Source: Ch67 sp041395845 | GTDB taxonomy: Bacteria > Pseudomonadota > Gammaproteobacteria > Pseudomonadales > Ketobacteraceae | Length of the DNA: 64,000 bases | NCBI GenBank assembly: GCA_041395845.1 | Contig: JAWKZS010000025.1 | Location: 1 to 64,000 of the forward strand | Reading direction: 5' to 3' | Shown here: one piece after another, positions 1-8,588 of the stretch | How the letters are laid out: each line of letters starts with the position of its first letter | Numbering within the stretch: position 1 is the stretch's first letter | The notes under the pieces: generated by a model | Seen by the model: only the letters and a program-made list of their open reading frames with translations | The model's database searches: none | Told to the model about the DNA's origin: nothing | Translations under genes and position numbers: made by a program

Positions 1-716
1 TCCCAGGTGAAATTGCCAGGTGCGGTTTGCGGAAACACTTCCGGCATGCCACGCTCGTACTGATCGGGAATCTCCCGATCCGCAAAGGTGTAATAGTAAT
101 TCTGATAAACCGGATCACCGGCGCGGGCCCTTTGCGCCCATTCGTGTTCGCGGGAGGTATGATTCGCCACCACATCCAGGGTCAGCAGAATGTCCCGCTT
201 GCGTAATTCCCCTGCTAACGCCCGCAATTCGTCGTTGGTTCCGACGCGGGGATCAATCTGACGAAAATCGCTGACCGCATAACCGCCATCGGACGCACCT
301 TCGGGACACTTCAGGATCGGCATGATGTGCAGCATGTTCACGCCCAGTTCCTGAAAATAATGCAGATGCTCGCCCACGCCTTTCAGGTCACCGGCAAACC
401 CATCACTGTACAGCGCCATGCCGACCCATTTCTGATCCAGAAACCAGTTGTGGTTCTGCTCACGCGCCAGATCGATGGTGCGCAATTCCGCACTGCGCAA
501 AATGTACTGCCGCGCCATCACTTCCACCAGTTGCTGCATGCTGGGTTCGAAATCCTCACACTGGCCATACAGCTGCTTCATCAGATTGTGGATTGCGTAA
601 AAGTTGGCGCCAAGACGGGTGTAAAAGTGGCGCAGATCGGCCTGGATCAGGTCCGCTGGCAGCTGATTGAGTATCTGGTTGAGCAGTGAATGGGATACCT
701 GTTCGTACATCGTCAT
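1..716 (-). CDS. ams: Amylosucrase, N-terminal part (cut by window edge)
   Basis: The visible 238 residues are the start of a GH13 glucosyltransferase of the amylosucrase type, which uses sucrose to extend an alpha-1,4-glucan and frees fructose. The N-terminal helical segment leads into the barrel with the region I motif DVVANHTS, preceded by the GVNMLHIMP stretch typical of GH13 enzymes. The ATG at 716 overlaps the TGA of the fructokinase gene (ATGA), so translation is probably coupled. The sps-spp-frk-ams order matches the known sucrose operon of halophilic methylotrophs, where amylosucrase may recycle sucrose. The catalytic Asp and Glu lie beyond the left edge and cannot be checked. Sucrose hydrolase or another GH13 subfamily remains possible. 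Confidence 0.85.
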   Translation of the reverse strand, partial: MTMYEQVSHSLLNQILNQLPADLIQADLRHFYTRLGANFYAIHNLMKQLYGQCEDFEPSMQQLVEVMARQYILRSAELRTIDLAREQNHNWFLDQKWVGMALYSDGFAGDLKGVGEHLHYFQELGVNMLHIMPILKCPEGASDGGYAVSDFRQIDPRVGTNDELRALAGELRKRDILLTLDVVANHTSREHEWAQRARAGDPVYQNYYYTFADREIPDQYERGMPEVFPQTAPGNFTW

Positions 717-1591
717 ACTCCCCATTCGGTTCGGAAGTGGTGATAAAAGGCCTGATGATCCGTGGTCGCGCCGCGAATACCCACGATGGCAGACGCGAAC
801 CGTTGTGCGCGCTGCAGCGTCAGTGCACTGTCCCAGCCGTGCAACATGCCAAGCAGAAAGACACTGGTAAACGCATCGCCGGCGCCCACGGCATCCACAA
901 AGGTTGCTGCATTAACCTGGGGTGCAACCCGCTGACAGTCGCCATCAGCCTGATACAGCTCGGCGCCGGCAGCGCCTTTAGTCAGCAACAGCTGCTGCAG
1001 CCGTGGCAAGCGCAAGCAGTGCTCGATGCGTGCGGTTTCTGTCAGCACATCCGGCAGCAACTGTTGCAATTCATCGGCGTTGAGCTTGATCCAGCTGGCC
1101 TGTTCCAGTAACGGCCATACGGTTTCCGGCTGCCACCAGGGATCACGCAGGTTCACATCCATGAACAGGGGCGCGTTGGTTTCCTGTTGCAGGCGACGGA
1201 AGGCTTGTCGGCTGATAACGTCACGCAGCGCCAGCGTGCCGTGATAGATGAATGGTACACTGGTGAGCACCGGCAAACGGCGCGCATCAATCAGATCCCA
1301 GGCAGCTGGTTTGACAATGTCATAATGCGGTTCGCATTCGACAATGCTGACCTGGACCCTGCCTGTCGGCGCCGCATCGCTGATCTGCATGCCCGTGCGC
1401 CGCATCTGCCATTGCTCCATGCGCGCCAGAATGGCCTGACCTTCGTCGTCATAACCTACGCAGGAAACCAGCAGCGGATCGGCACCGAATGCCGTCAGGT
1501 GCCAGGCCACATTGAAAGGTGCGCCGCCCAGCACACGCTCGCCGCTGGCAAAACAGTCGAACAGCACCTCGCCAAAAATGACCGGTTTCAT
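713..1591 (-). CDS. frk: PfkB-family fructokinase
   Basis: Ribokinase/PfkB-family sugar kinase of 292 residues, the usual length. It shows the N-terminal signature GGAPFNVAWHL (residues 22-32) and the C-terminal signature DAVGAGD (233-239), whose last Asp is the expected catalytic base. GAPFNVA is characteristic of fructokinases. In this operon it would phosphorylate the fructose released by amylosucrase, returning carbon to central metabolism or to fructose-6-phosphate for sucrose-phosphate synthase. Its start overlaps the end of spp (start 1591, spp stop 1588) and its stop overlaps the ams start, both by four bases. The substrate is inferred from context and signature; another ketose kinase activity is the main alternative. 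Confidence 0.88.
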   Translation of the reverse strand: MKPVIFGEVLFDCFASGERVLGGAPFNVAWHLTAFGADPLLVSCVGYDDEGQAILARMEQWQMRRTGMQISDAAPTGRVQVSIVECEPHYDIVKPAAWDLIDARRLPVLTSVPFIYHGTLALRDVISRQAFRRLQQETNAPLFMDVNLRDPWWQPETVWPLLEQASWIKLNADELQQLLPDVLTETARIEHCLRLPRLQQLLLTKGAAGAELYQADGDCQRVAPQVNAATFVDAVGAGDAFTSVFLLGMLHGWDSALTLQRAQRFASAIVGIRGATTDHQAFYHHFRTEWGV

Positions 1592-2415
1592 CTGCGTTCT
1601 GCGGCCTCGCCAAAAAAGTGTTGGATACCTTCCAGAATACCGGCTGCGTAACAGCCGTTGCCGATTCGCCCCTGTGCCAGATACAGGCGGGACTGAATGC
1701 CATCCTGCTGCACCCGCCGCTGTGCCTCACTCTGCACTTCTCCGGTGGCGTTTGCCACCAGCACGGCGGGGAGCGCACTGCACAGCACATCGAGATCATT
1801 ACCACTGTCACCGGCGAATAGCACAGCATCATCCTCGATCTGCAGCTGGCGCATCAGAAAATGGATCGCCCCCAGCTTGCCGGCGGACGCGGGAATCACA
1901 TCGAGCAGACCAACCTGCTTTTCTTCATCGAGACTGAACACCAGCTGCACCTGCCAGTTCTGCTGGGTGAAGCGCAGCTGCATTTCCGTTTCGTGGAGGG
2001 TCAGATCCCAGTCGATCGGGGTATAGAAACTCAGTTTGTAGCGGCCCTGCTTGTGGGATTCCTGCAACGACAGCCCGGGAATATCCGCCACCAGCGCGTA
2101 CAGATCCGTGGGCTGGGCGAAGCGCCAGTCGACACCGATCTGCTGCTGCCAGCGTTCATCGTGATGCCAGGACGCATCCGGGAGATACAGACTGGTGCCC
2201 ACATCGGCGATCACAAAATCCGGCAGCGGTAATTCATATTCCGCGATCGCTTGCTGCACCAGCCCACGATCGCGACCGCTGACAAAAGCGAGTTTCACCT
2301 GGTGCTGTTGCAGATACGCTGCCAGCTGTTGGCGCACACCCGGTGACTCGACACAACTGCCATTGGGCAGCAGCGTGCGATCCAGATCGGTACACAGCAG
2401 CTTCAGCGGGGTCAT
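1588..2415 (-). CDS. spp: Sucrose-phosphate phosphatase
   Basis: HAD-superfamily (type IIB cap) phosphatase of 275 residues that would dephosphorylate sucrose-6-phosphate, the last step of sucrose synthesis. Motif I is CTDLDRTL with Asp10 as nucleophile and Asp12 as acid/base. SGRD is seen near residue 50 and the metal-binding GDSGND motif in the C-terminal half. I chose the ATG at 2415 because it overlaps the sps stop as ATGA; a start 18 bases upstream would lie inside sps. The protein resembles the HAD tail of the upstream SPS, as expected for the SPP family. Function is supported by family and operon together. Confidence 0.9.
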   Translation of the reverse strand: MTPLKLLCTDLDRTLLPNGSCVESPGVRQQLAAYLQQHQVKLAFVSGRDRGLVQQAIAEYELPLPDFVIADVGTSLYLPDASWHHDERWQQQIGVDWRFAQPTDLYALVADIPGLSLQESHKQGRYKLSFYTPIDWDLTLHETEMQLRFTQQNWQVQLVFSLDEEKQVGLLDVIPASAGKLGAIHFLMRQLQIEDDAVLFAGDSGNDLDVLCSALPAVLVANATGEVQSEAQRRVQQDGIQSRLYLAQGRIGNGCYAAGILEGIQHFFGEAAERR

Positions 2416-4562
2416 GATGAAATTTCCTCGCAACCCTGGAAGAAATCGTAATGATCAATCGCTTCGATGATGCCGGCCGCATAGGGCTGACGTGAAAAAT
2501 ACACTCGGTCGTAATCACTCAAGGTGCTGAGTTCTTCATGATGGCGATTGCTGACCACTACCCCCAGGGTATTGCCACGCAGCATGTCCTGATCGGCACC
2601 GCTGCCACCGGCCACCAGGATATGATCCAGCGCCAGACCCCACTGTTGCGCATACCAGCGCAGCGCGAGGCCTTTTGATGCCCGGATCGGTACGATATCC
2701 AGATACTGGCCAAACGACAGGGTGCAATTGACACTGATATCGTTCTTCAGCAGCAGATGATGGATGTCCTCGACAGCAGGCGCTTTCTGGGAATCGTAGT
2801 AAAACGATAATTTGAAATCGGACTGCTCTGCCCGGGGTTGCAGTTTGAGGCCGGGCAACTCCTGCAGCAGCGCACGCACCTTGGTCGGACGCCACAGATG
2901 ATCGATGTAATCCTGCCAGGCGGTGTCCCTTGTCAGCGCCTGGCCATACCAGATCTCGGTGCCCAGGCTGGTGATCAATACATCCGGGGCAGGCAGCTGG
3001 TATTGGCGCACCAGCTTGAGTGCCGAATCCAGCCGGCGCCCGGTGGCGATACCAAAACTGCAGCAGCGATTGTGTTCCCGCAACAACTGCATCAGGCGGG
3101 CAAGACTCTGGCTGTCGCCAATCAGGCTCTGATCTAGATCGGAAAACAGCGAGCGATCCCGATACAGACGGGCACGGCGCTGCAAGGTGATACGCTGTGC
3201 CGGCTGGAACTGTTTCACTAACGGCGTGATTATGTCCAAGTAGCACTCGACGTGGGCTTGCCAGGAATAATGCCGGCGCACGCCGCTCAATCCTGCCTGC
3301 GCCAGCTGCTGCCACTGGTTCGGATCAGACAGCACCTGCAGCAACCGTTGCGCAATGGCATCCGTATCCAGCGGGTCCACCAGATAGCCGTTATGGCAGT
3401 TGGCGATGATATCCCGCGGCCCGCCGTCTTCGGTGGCGACGATCGGCAAACCGCTGGCCGCCGCTTCGATCAGCGTCAGGCCGAACGGCTCGGTGAGCGC
3501 CGGGTTGATGAACACTCCCTGCTGCAGTGCTGCCAACCGATACAGCAGTGGCACATCATCCGCTGCATGATGTTTGGGATAGGCCACCTTGCCGTACAAA
3601 TCATACAGGTCGACGTAATACAGCAGATCCGTCAACACGGTGCGACTGCCTTCATCCATTTCGCGCAGATCGTCCCGGTTACCGGCGACAATGACCAGAT
3701 TGGCGCGGGCCTGCAGCTCGGGATGCTCACCGTAGGCCATCAACAAACTGGCGATATTCTTGCGCCGGTCCGGCCGCGAAATGGCAAGGATGCAGGGCTT
3801 GTCAGGATCGTGCAGGAAGCGCGCAACTGCCTGGGCAATATCGCTGTCGCGCTCCGTTCCGCTCGCCGGAAAGAATTTCTCCATGTCAGTGCCAGGAGGC
3901 ACCACCTCCATCCGCTCCGGCCGATAGCAGTCATACAATCCATACTGCTCTTCGATTTCCTGATGGGTACTGGTGATGACACAATCCACCGTCGCCAGAA
4001 TGTTTTCTTCCGCCTCGATCCGCCGTGACATGTTGTACAGGCGCTCGATATCCGCCAGTTTCAGACCGGAGGCAATCAGCCGCTTGCGTTTGCTGTGCCC
4101 CAGAGAGTGGCCGGTAAAAACAAACGGCAGGGAAAGCTGGCGGGATAACAGACTGGCCACATAACCGGCATCGGCATAGTGACCATGAATCAGATCCGGC
4201 AGCCGGGTCTGGTCATACAGATAACTGCTGGCGGAATCGGCGAAATTATCCAGATAATCCCACAGCTGTTCCTTCGGCAGGTAGTGATCGGGACCACAGG
4301 GAATCCGCACCAGATTCACACCGGATGCCAGCTGCTCGGCGGACTGGGCATAGTCATCATCAACGGCAGGATCACGGATCAGGCGGGTCAGCAGATCCAC
4401 CCGCTCAACGGCAGGATGGCGACCCAGGGCGCGGGCAAGCTCCACCACGTACTTGGTTTGCCCGCCGGTATCGGCATCCCGCCCCAGCTCGAGGTCGTGG
4501 CCGCGAATCAATCCGTGAATACTGATCAGGACAATATACAAGCCCGTATCATCAACGTTCAT
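2412..4562 (-). CDS. sps: Sucrose-phosphate synthase (GT4 plus HAD-like domain)
   Basis: Makes sucrose-6-phosphate from a nucleotide-glucose and fructose-6-phosphate. The 716-residue protein has a GT4 glycosyltransferase part (about 1-470) with the N-terminal DADTGGQTKYVVELA motif and the late EPFGLTLIEAAASG motif carrying the E-x7-E glutamates. A C-terminal HAD-like domain (about 475-710) begins at SDLDQSL and includes ATGRR and GGSGADQD, as in plant-type and halophile two-domain SPS. I chose the ATG at 4562, preceded by a GAGAG Shine-Dalgarno, over a further in-frame ATG 150 bases upstream that has no family similarity. First gene of the sucrose operon; sucrose here is probably a compatible solute against salt stress. 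Confidence 0.92.
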   Translation of the reverse strand: MNVDDTGLYIVLISIHGLIRGHDLELGRDADTGGQTKYVVELARALGRHPAVERVDLLTRLIRDPAVDDDYAQSAEQLASGVNLVRIPCGPDHYLPKEQLWDYLDNFADSASSYLYDQTRLPDLIHGHYADAGYVASLLSRQLSLPFVFTGHSLGHSKRKRLIASGLKLADIERLYNMSRRIEAEENILATVDCVITSTHQEIEEQYGLYDCYRPERMEVVPPGTDMEKFFPASGTERDSDIAQAVARFLHDPDKPCILAISRPDRRKNIASLLMAYGEHPELQARANLVIVAGNRDDLREMDEGSRTVLTDLLYYVDLYDLYGKVAYPKHHAADDVPLLYRLAALQQGVFINPALTEPFGLTLIEAAASGLPIVATEDGGPRDIIANCHNGYLVDPLDTDAIAQRLLQVLSDPNQWQQLAQAGLSGVRRHYSWQAHVECYLDIITPLVKQFQPAQRITLQRRARLYRDRSLFSDLDQSLIGDSQSLARLMQLLREHNRCCSFGIATGRRLDSALKLVRQYQLPAPDVLITSLGTEIWYGQALTRDTAWQDYIDHLWRPTKVRALLQELPGLKLQPRAEQSDFKLSFYYDSQKAPAVEDIHHLLLKNDISVNCTLSFGQYLDIVPIRASKGLALRWYAQQWGLALDHILVAGGSGADQDMLRGNTLGVVVSNRHHEELSTLSDYDRVYFSRQPYAAGIIEAIDHYDFFQGCEEISS

Positions 4563-4645
4563 GCTGTTCTCTCGTCTTGGATGTCTGATGAACCGGGGCA
4601 TGGCCGGCATCAGGGAGTCTTGGCAGAAAAGTGATACGTGTTTTG

Positions 4646-4674
4646 ACTGTACCATCTTGAAGCAAGTCCGACAA
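4646..4674 (-). promoter_or_regulatory. Candidate sigma70 promoter of the sucrose operon
   Basis: On the minus strand TTGTCG (4674-4669) and TACAGT (4651-4646) are separated by 17 bases, four of six matches each to the -35 and -10 consensus. It would start a leader of about 75 bases before sps. This is by-eye matching only; no operator was recognised. Confidence 0.35.
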
Positions 4675-4805
4675 ATCAGAGCGATATCAGCAACCTGCTG
4701 TGACAGTTGCACTGCAGTGCCGGCGTTATTTCATGGCACACCAGTTCCCCCGCAGCGGTCGGATGGGTTAACCTCCGCCGCATTGTTGCTGCAAATGGTT
4801 CGCAC

Positions 4806-7655
4806 ATGGCTGCATTTTCATGCTCTGGTTTCGTGGTTCGCTCACTGGTTTTGCTGCTGGCCTTAACGCTGGGCTGGTCTGCGCAGGCAGCCTCTGCTCG
4901 CAACCCGTGCGGACATTTAAGCGAGATTATCGCCAGCCAGCAGGCGCGCATTGGCGCGTTGCAGCAGCAGACCAACCGGCTGGAGCAACTACTGGCTGGC
5001 CAGATCGATGATGCTTTCATTCTCGGCGAGGTGATCGATGTTCCGCTGGATATCGAAGCCGATGTAAAGAACGCGAAACTGCAGTGGGCGCGCAAACGTC
5101 AGTCGCTGCAGCCGGCGTCGCTGGCAGAACCACTGCGCGCCTGCGGCAGCGACAGCCAACGCTGGCAATCCCAGGCCGACCAGTTGCTGGCGCTGGAGCG
5201 TCTGCATCAGGACAGGGTCTGGCAGTTGCTCGATAGCCCCAAGGCACAGCGCCTGGCACTGGTGCGTGGTACCAATCAGTGGCTGATCATGGCCAACATT
5301 CAGAAACAGCTGGTGCCAACCCCCACCGACAGCGCCGACATGCAGGCTTCCTATCAGGCCATCCAGCAATGGATCGACGGCTGGCGCGCGGCATTTCGTG
5401 CCTGGCTGCCGACACTGATGCAGTCCACGGCTGCCCACGAAGAACTGAACACACGCTGGGAAGAGACCCTGGTGCTGCCCCGCCCGGCAGCCGCGATTGA
5501 CTGGACCGTGCTGCTCGAAAAGGCACAAACCGGCACCACGCCGTCGGCTCCCCTGTTGTGGCTCGAAGCGATGGAAGAAGCACGCATCGCGCTACGGGTC
5601 GAAGCCGGGCGTTGGCGCAACCGTCTGATCCGGGAATGGGGCTGGCGTGGTTTTTTTGCCGATATGACCCAGCCACTTCGGTTCGCGCTCCGACTGACAG
5701 AGGAGATCACCAGCGCGCCGCGCAACCTGGTCGACAGCGTCACACGTCCATTCATCCGCGAATACCGCCGCGCCCTGCGTACTGATAATCTGCTGCCATT
5801 GCTGTCGTTCTGGATCATCCAGAGCGTTACGCTGTTGGGTGTTTTCTGGTTGCTGGTGCGACTGGCCGCCATCGGTCCCCGCCACCTGTCCAGCCTGCAG
5901 CAAAAGCTGATTACCCAATTCCCGGATGGCATGCCCGCCCGCGTAATTACTGCGCTGTTCTGGATCATCAAGCCCAATGCGGCGTGGCTGGTGGTGTTGA
6001 CCGGTTCTGCCATCTGCCTGTATCTGGTGCAGGAAGAGTGGTACATCCTCAGCTGGGTGGGACCGCTGGGCATGCTGTACGCCAGTGTCCGTGCCGTGCG
6101 CATTGCACTGGAGTGGCTGATGTCGCGCAGCTACACCCGTTCTGGCCAGTTCATTTCATCACCCATCGCCGACCAGCTTTCGCAGGATGTGCAATATGCC
6201 TCGTGGTTTCTGGTAGTGGCCTGGCTCAGCCGCTGGCTGGTACTGGCAACCGGGGGCGGCTACAGTTATTTCCTCACCATTGTGCTGAACGCGGTGATCA
6301 TCTGGTGGGTATTGCAGTGGCTGCTGCAACGCCATGCCGACAGCATCGCCCGCTTTCTGCTGGCAAGCGCTCATCGCAAACCCAAAACGGCTGCCGACCT
6401 GCAGACAGCCCTGCGCTGGAGCGTGCGCCTGTTCTGGCCACTCCTTTTCGTCATCGCTCATCTTTACGATCTGTTGTTGCGACTGAACCAGCACCTGATG
6501 ATTTTCGACAGCTACCGCACGCTTTCCGTCAAGCTGCTGCGGATGCGCCTGGAAGCGATAGAAGAAGAGCGGGACAGCGAAGAGGAAGAACCTGACGCAC
6601 CGGATCAGAATTACAGTGACTGGTTGCTGCGGGAATTGCGATCCAGTGACGCCATCATCGAGGCGGCCGACAACAGTTATTTGCTGACACCGATCCGCCA
6701 GTGGTTTGCAGAGCGTTCCGACGATAATGTGTTGCTGGTGGTCGGCGACCAGGGCAGTGGCAAAACCACGCTGGTGAAACAGCTGAGCCAGATCTGGCAG
6801 GAAACCCCGGTCACCTATATGCCAATCCCGCCCAAGACCCTGGCGCCGGACGAGGTGCTGGCCCTGGTGGGTAACACCCTCAAACTGCCAGCCTGCAGCA
6901 GTATTGCCGAGCTGGTGAGCCAGGATGCCGGACTGCCTCCCCAGATTGTTGTCGTTGACAACACCCATAATCTGTTTCTGTCAGAAGTGGGCAAGCTCGA
7001 CGCCTATCGCCGCTTCATCCAGTGTCTCAATGCACACCTGTCCAACGTGTTCTGGGTAGTGGTGATGCATGGGCCCAGCTGGACGTATCTGGACTGTGTA
7101 TTCAATCGCGAACAACGCTTTACCCATGTTTATCGCATGCGCAAGTGGACCCCCGGCGACATCCGCAAGCTGATCCTGTCGCGCCATCAGGGCAGCCGCC
7201 GCCGGCTGCGTTATGATGAATTGCTGCTGTCCGCCTCTGCCGGCAGCGAATCCAGCAGCGTGCGGGCAGCCGATTCACGGGTATTCAATATCATCTGGGA
7301 ACAGAGTGCCGGCAATCCGCTGGTGGCGTTGCACCTGTGGCTGGCGGCAGCCCGCACCCGCGACCGCGTGGTGGAAATCGGTGTTCCGCAAAAGCCGGCG
7401 GCTGCCGCATTGAACAGCCTCAATGACGATGCATGCTTTATTCTGGCCACGATCATCACCCACAAATCACTCAATTCCTACGAGATCATGGAAGCCACAA
7501 ACTACGCAGAACCGATTGTGCGCCACGCCATCAAGCAGGGCATGAATCTGGGGCTGCTGTGGCGTAGCGAGGACAAACGCTATGGTGTGCACCCGGCCTG
7601 GCAGCAAACGCTGGCCGCACACCTGACCCGCAAGAACATGCTGTGGACCCGCTGA
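4806..7655 (+). CDS. Exported/membrane P-loop ATPase with winged-helix-like C-terminus, next to MscS
   Basis: Protein of 949 residues that I do not recognise as a named family. From the ATG at 4806 it has a signal peptide (about 1-29), a helical probably periplasmic region (about 35-320), and roughly five or six membrane segments between 330 and 560. An acidic linker (about 585-600) leads to a cytoplasmic P-loop NTPase domain with Walker A GDQGSGKTT (about 647-655) and Walker B IVVVDN (about 714-719). The C-terminal 80 residues look like a winged helix, as in STAND or ORC-type ATPases. An upstream ATG at 4707 is possible, but the 4806 start gives a clean signal peptide; neither has a strong Shine-Dalgarno. 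The MscS gene begins 18 bases downstream. I infer an ATPase working with or controlling a mechanosensitive channel; no direct evidence for the mechanism. Confidence 0.7.
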   Translation: MAAFSCSGFVVRSLVLLLALTLGWSAQAASARNPCGHLSEIIASQQARIGALQQQTNRLEQLLAGQIDDAFILGEVIDVPLDIEADVKNAKLQWARKRQSLQPASLAEPLRACGSDSQRWQSQADQLLALERLHQDRVWQLLDSPKAQRLALVRGTNQWLIMANIQKQLVPTPTDSADMQASYQAIQQWIDGWRAAFRAWLPTLMQSTAAHEELNTRWEETLVLPRPAAAIDWTVLLEKAQTGTTPSAPLLWLEAMEEARIALRVEAGRWRNRLIREWGWRGFFADMTQPLRFALRLTEEITSAPRNLVDSVTRPFIREYRRALRTDNLLPLLSFWIIQSVTLLGVFWLLVRLAAIGPRHLSSLQQKLITQFPDGMPARVITALFWIIKPNAAWLVVLTGSAICLYLVQEEWYILSWVGPLGMLYASVRAVRIALEWLMSRSYTRSGQFISSPIADQLSQDVQYASWFLVVAWLSRWLVLATGGGYSYFLTIVLNAVIIWWVLQWLLQRHADSIARFLLASAHRKPKTAADLQTALRWSVRLFWPLLFVIAHLYDLLLRLNQHLMIFDSYRTLSVKLLRMRLEAIEEERDSEEEEPDAPDQNYSDWLLRELRSSDAIIEAADNSYLLTPIRQWFAERSDDNVLLVVGDQGSGKTTLVKQLSQIWQETPVTYMPIPPKTLAPDEVLALVGNTLKLPACSSIAELVSQDAGLPPQIVVVDNTHNLFLSEVGKLDAYRRFIQCLNAHLSNVFWVVVMHGPSWTYLDCVFNREQRFTHVYRMRKWTPGDIRKLILSRHQGSRRRLRYDELLLSASAGSESSSVRAADSRVFNIIWEQSAGNPLVALHLWLAAARTRDRVVEIGVPQKPAAAALNSLNDDACFILATIITHKSLNSYEIMEATNYAEPIVRHAIKQGMNLGLLWRSEDKRYGVHPAWQQTLAAHLTRKNMLWTR

Positions 7656-7673
7656 GGCAGGAGACCGCGAACC

Positions 7674-8558
7674 ATGGATAACCAAACGCTTCACAGTATT
7701 GCCGCGTTCGGCGATCTGCTGGATCTGGGCAAGATTTCGATGCTGGTGATGGCTGCCATATTTTTGTGGCTGGTCAACCGGCTGTTGCGTCACCTGGCAC
7801 AAACCCTGATGGAAAAAATTCCATCACGGCGTTTCATGATTCTGCAGTTCGCCACCCTGCTCACCTTCGTCTGGTATATCGGCGGGTTTTACATGATGGT
7901 GGCGGGCATACTGCAGCCCCCCAAGGAAATGCTGCTGGCCATTGGCGGCAGTGCTGCGGTCGCAATCGGTATCGCGCTCAAGGACGTTGCTGCATCCATC
8001 ATTGCCGGCGTCATCCTGCTGTTCGACCGCCCATTCCAGGTGGGCGACCGGGTCAGTTTCGGCGATACCTACGGCGAGATTGTCAGCATTGGCCTGCGCT
8101 CGGTACGCCTGAACACCCTCGACGACAACCTGGTCACCATACCCAATGCACGATTCATTACCGAGGTCGTGGCATCCGGCAATGCCGGCGCACTCGATAT
8201 GATGGTGGTATGTGATTTTCATGTGGCGCTGGATGCAGACCTGGCAACCGCACAGAATCTGGTGTACGAAGCCATTGTCACCAGCCGGTTCGCCTACCTG
8301 AAAAAGCCGGTCAGTTTTGCCATTAACGAAGTGGTGGTGGCCAATCGCCTGGCCATCCAGATTCGGGCCAAGGCCTACGTCCTCGACGTCCATTACGAGA
8401 AAGCATTCCAGAGCGACGTGGTCACCCGCGTATCACGGCTGTTCATTGAAAACGGTATCCAGCGTCCGGTTTTTCAGAGTCAGATCACCATACCCATCGC
8501 CCAGACGAACGGCCTGACAGCCCCCCAACCCTGTGCCACACTTAATCAATCAGATTGA
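7674..8558 (+). CDS. MscS-family mechanosensitive ion channel
   Basis: Small-conductance mechanosensitive channel homologue of 294 residues that would open under membrane tension and release solutes during osmotic downshock. Two to three N-terminal membrane helices are followed by a Gly/Ala-rich pore helix (AIGGSAAVAIGIALKD, about 88-103). The beta domain follows (PFQVGDRVSFGDTYGEIVSIG, split here as PFQVGDRV and GEIVSIG), then a C-terminal alpha/beta cage. The ATG follows a GCAGGAG Shine-Dalgarno. It probably forms an operon with the membrane ATPase 18 bases upstream. Its closeness to a sucrose operon on the other strand fits an osmotic-stress neighbourhood, though they are transcribed divergently. 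Confidence 0.92.
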   Translation: MDNQTLHSIAAFGDLLDLGKISMLVMAAIFLWLVNRLLRHLAQTLMEKIPSRRFMILQFATLLTFVWYIGGFYMMVAGILQPPKEMLLAIGGSAAVAIGIALKDVAASIIAGVILLFDRPFQVGDRVSFGDTYGEIVSIGLRSVRLNTLDDNLVTIPNARFITEVVASGNAGALDMMVVCDFHVALDADLATAQNLVYEAIVTSRFAYLKKPVSFAINEVVVANRLAIQIRAKAYVLDVHYEKAFQSDVVTRVSRLFIENGIQRPVFQSQITIPIAQTNGLTAPQPCATLNQSD

Positions 8559-8588
8559 TTGACGACTAGTCACACAGGAAGTAGAACC

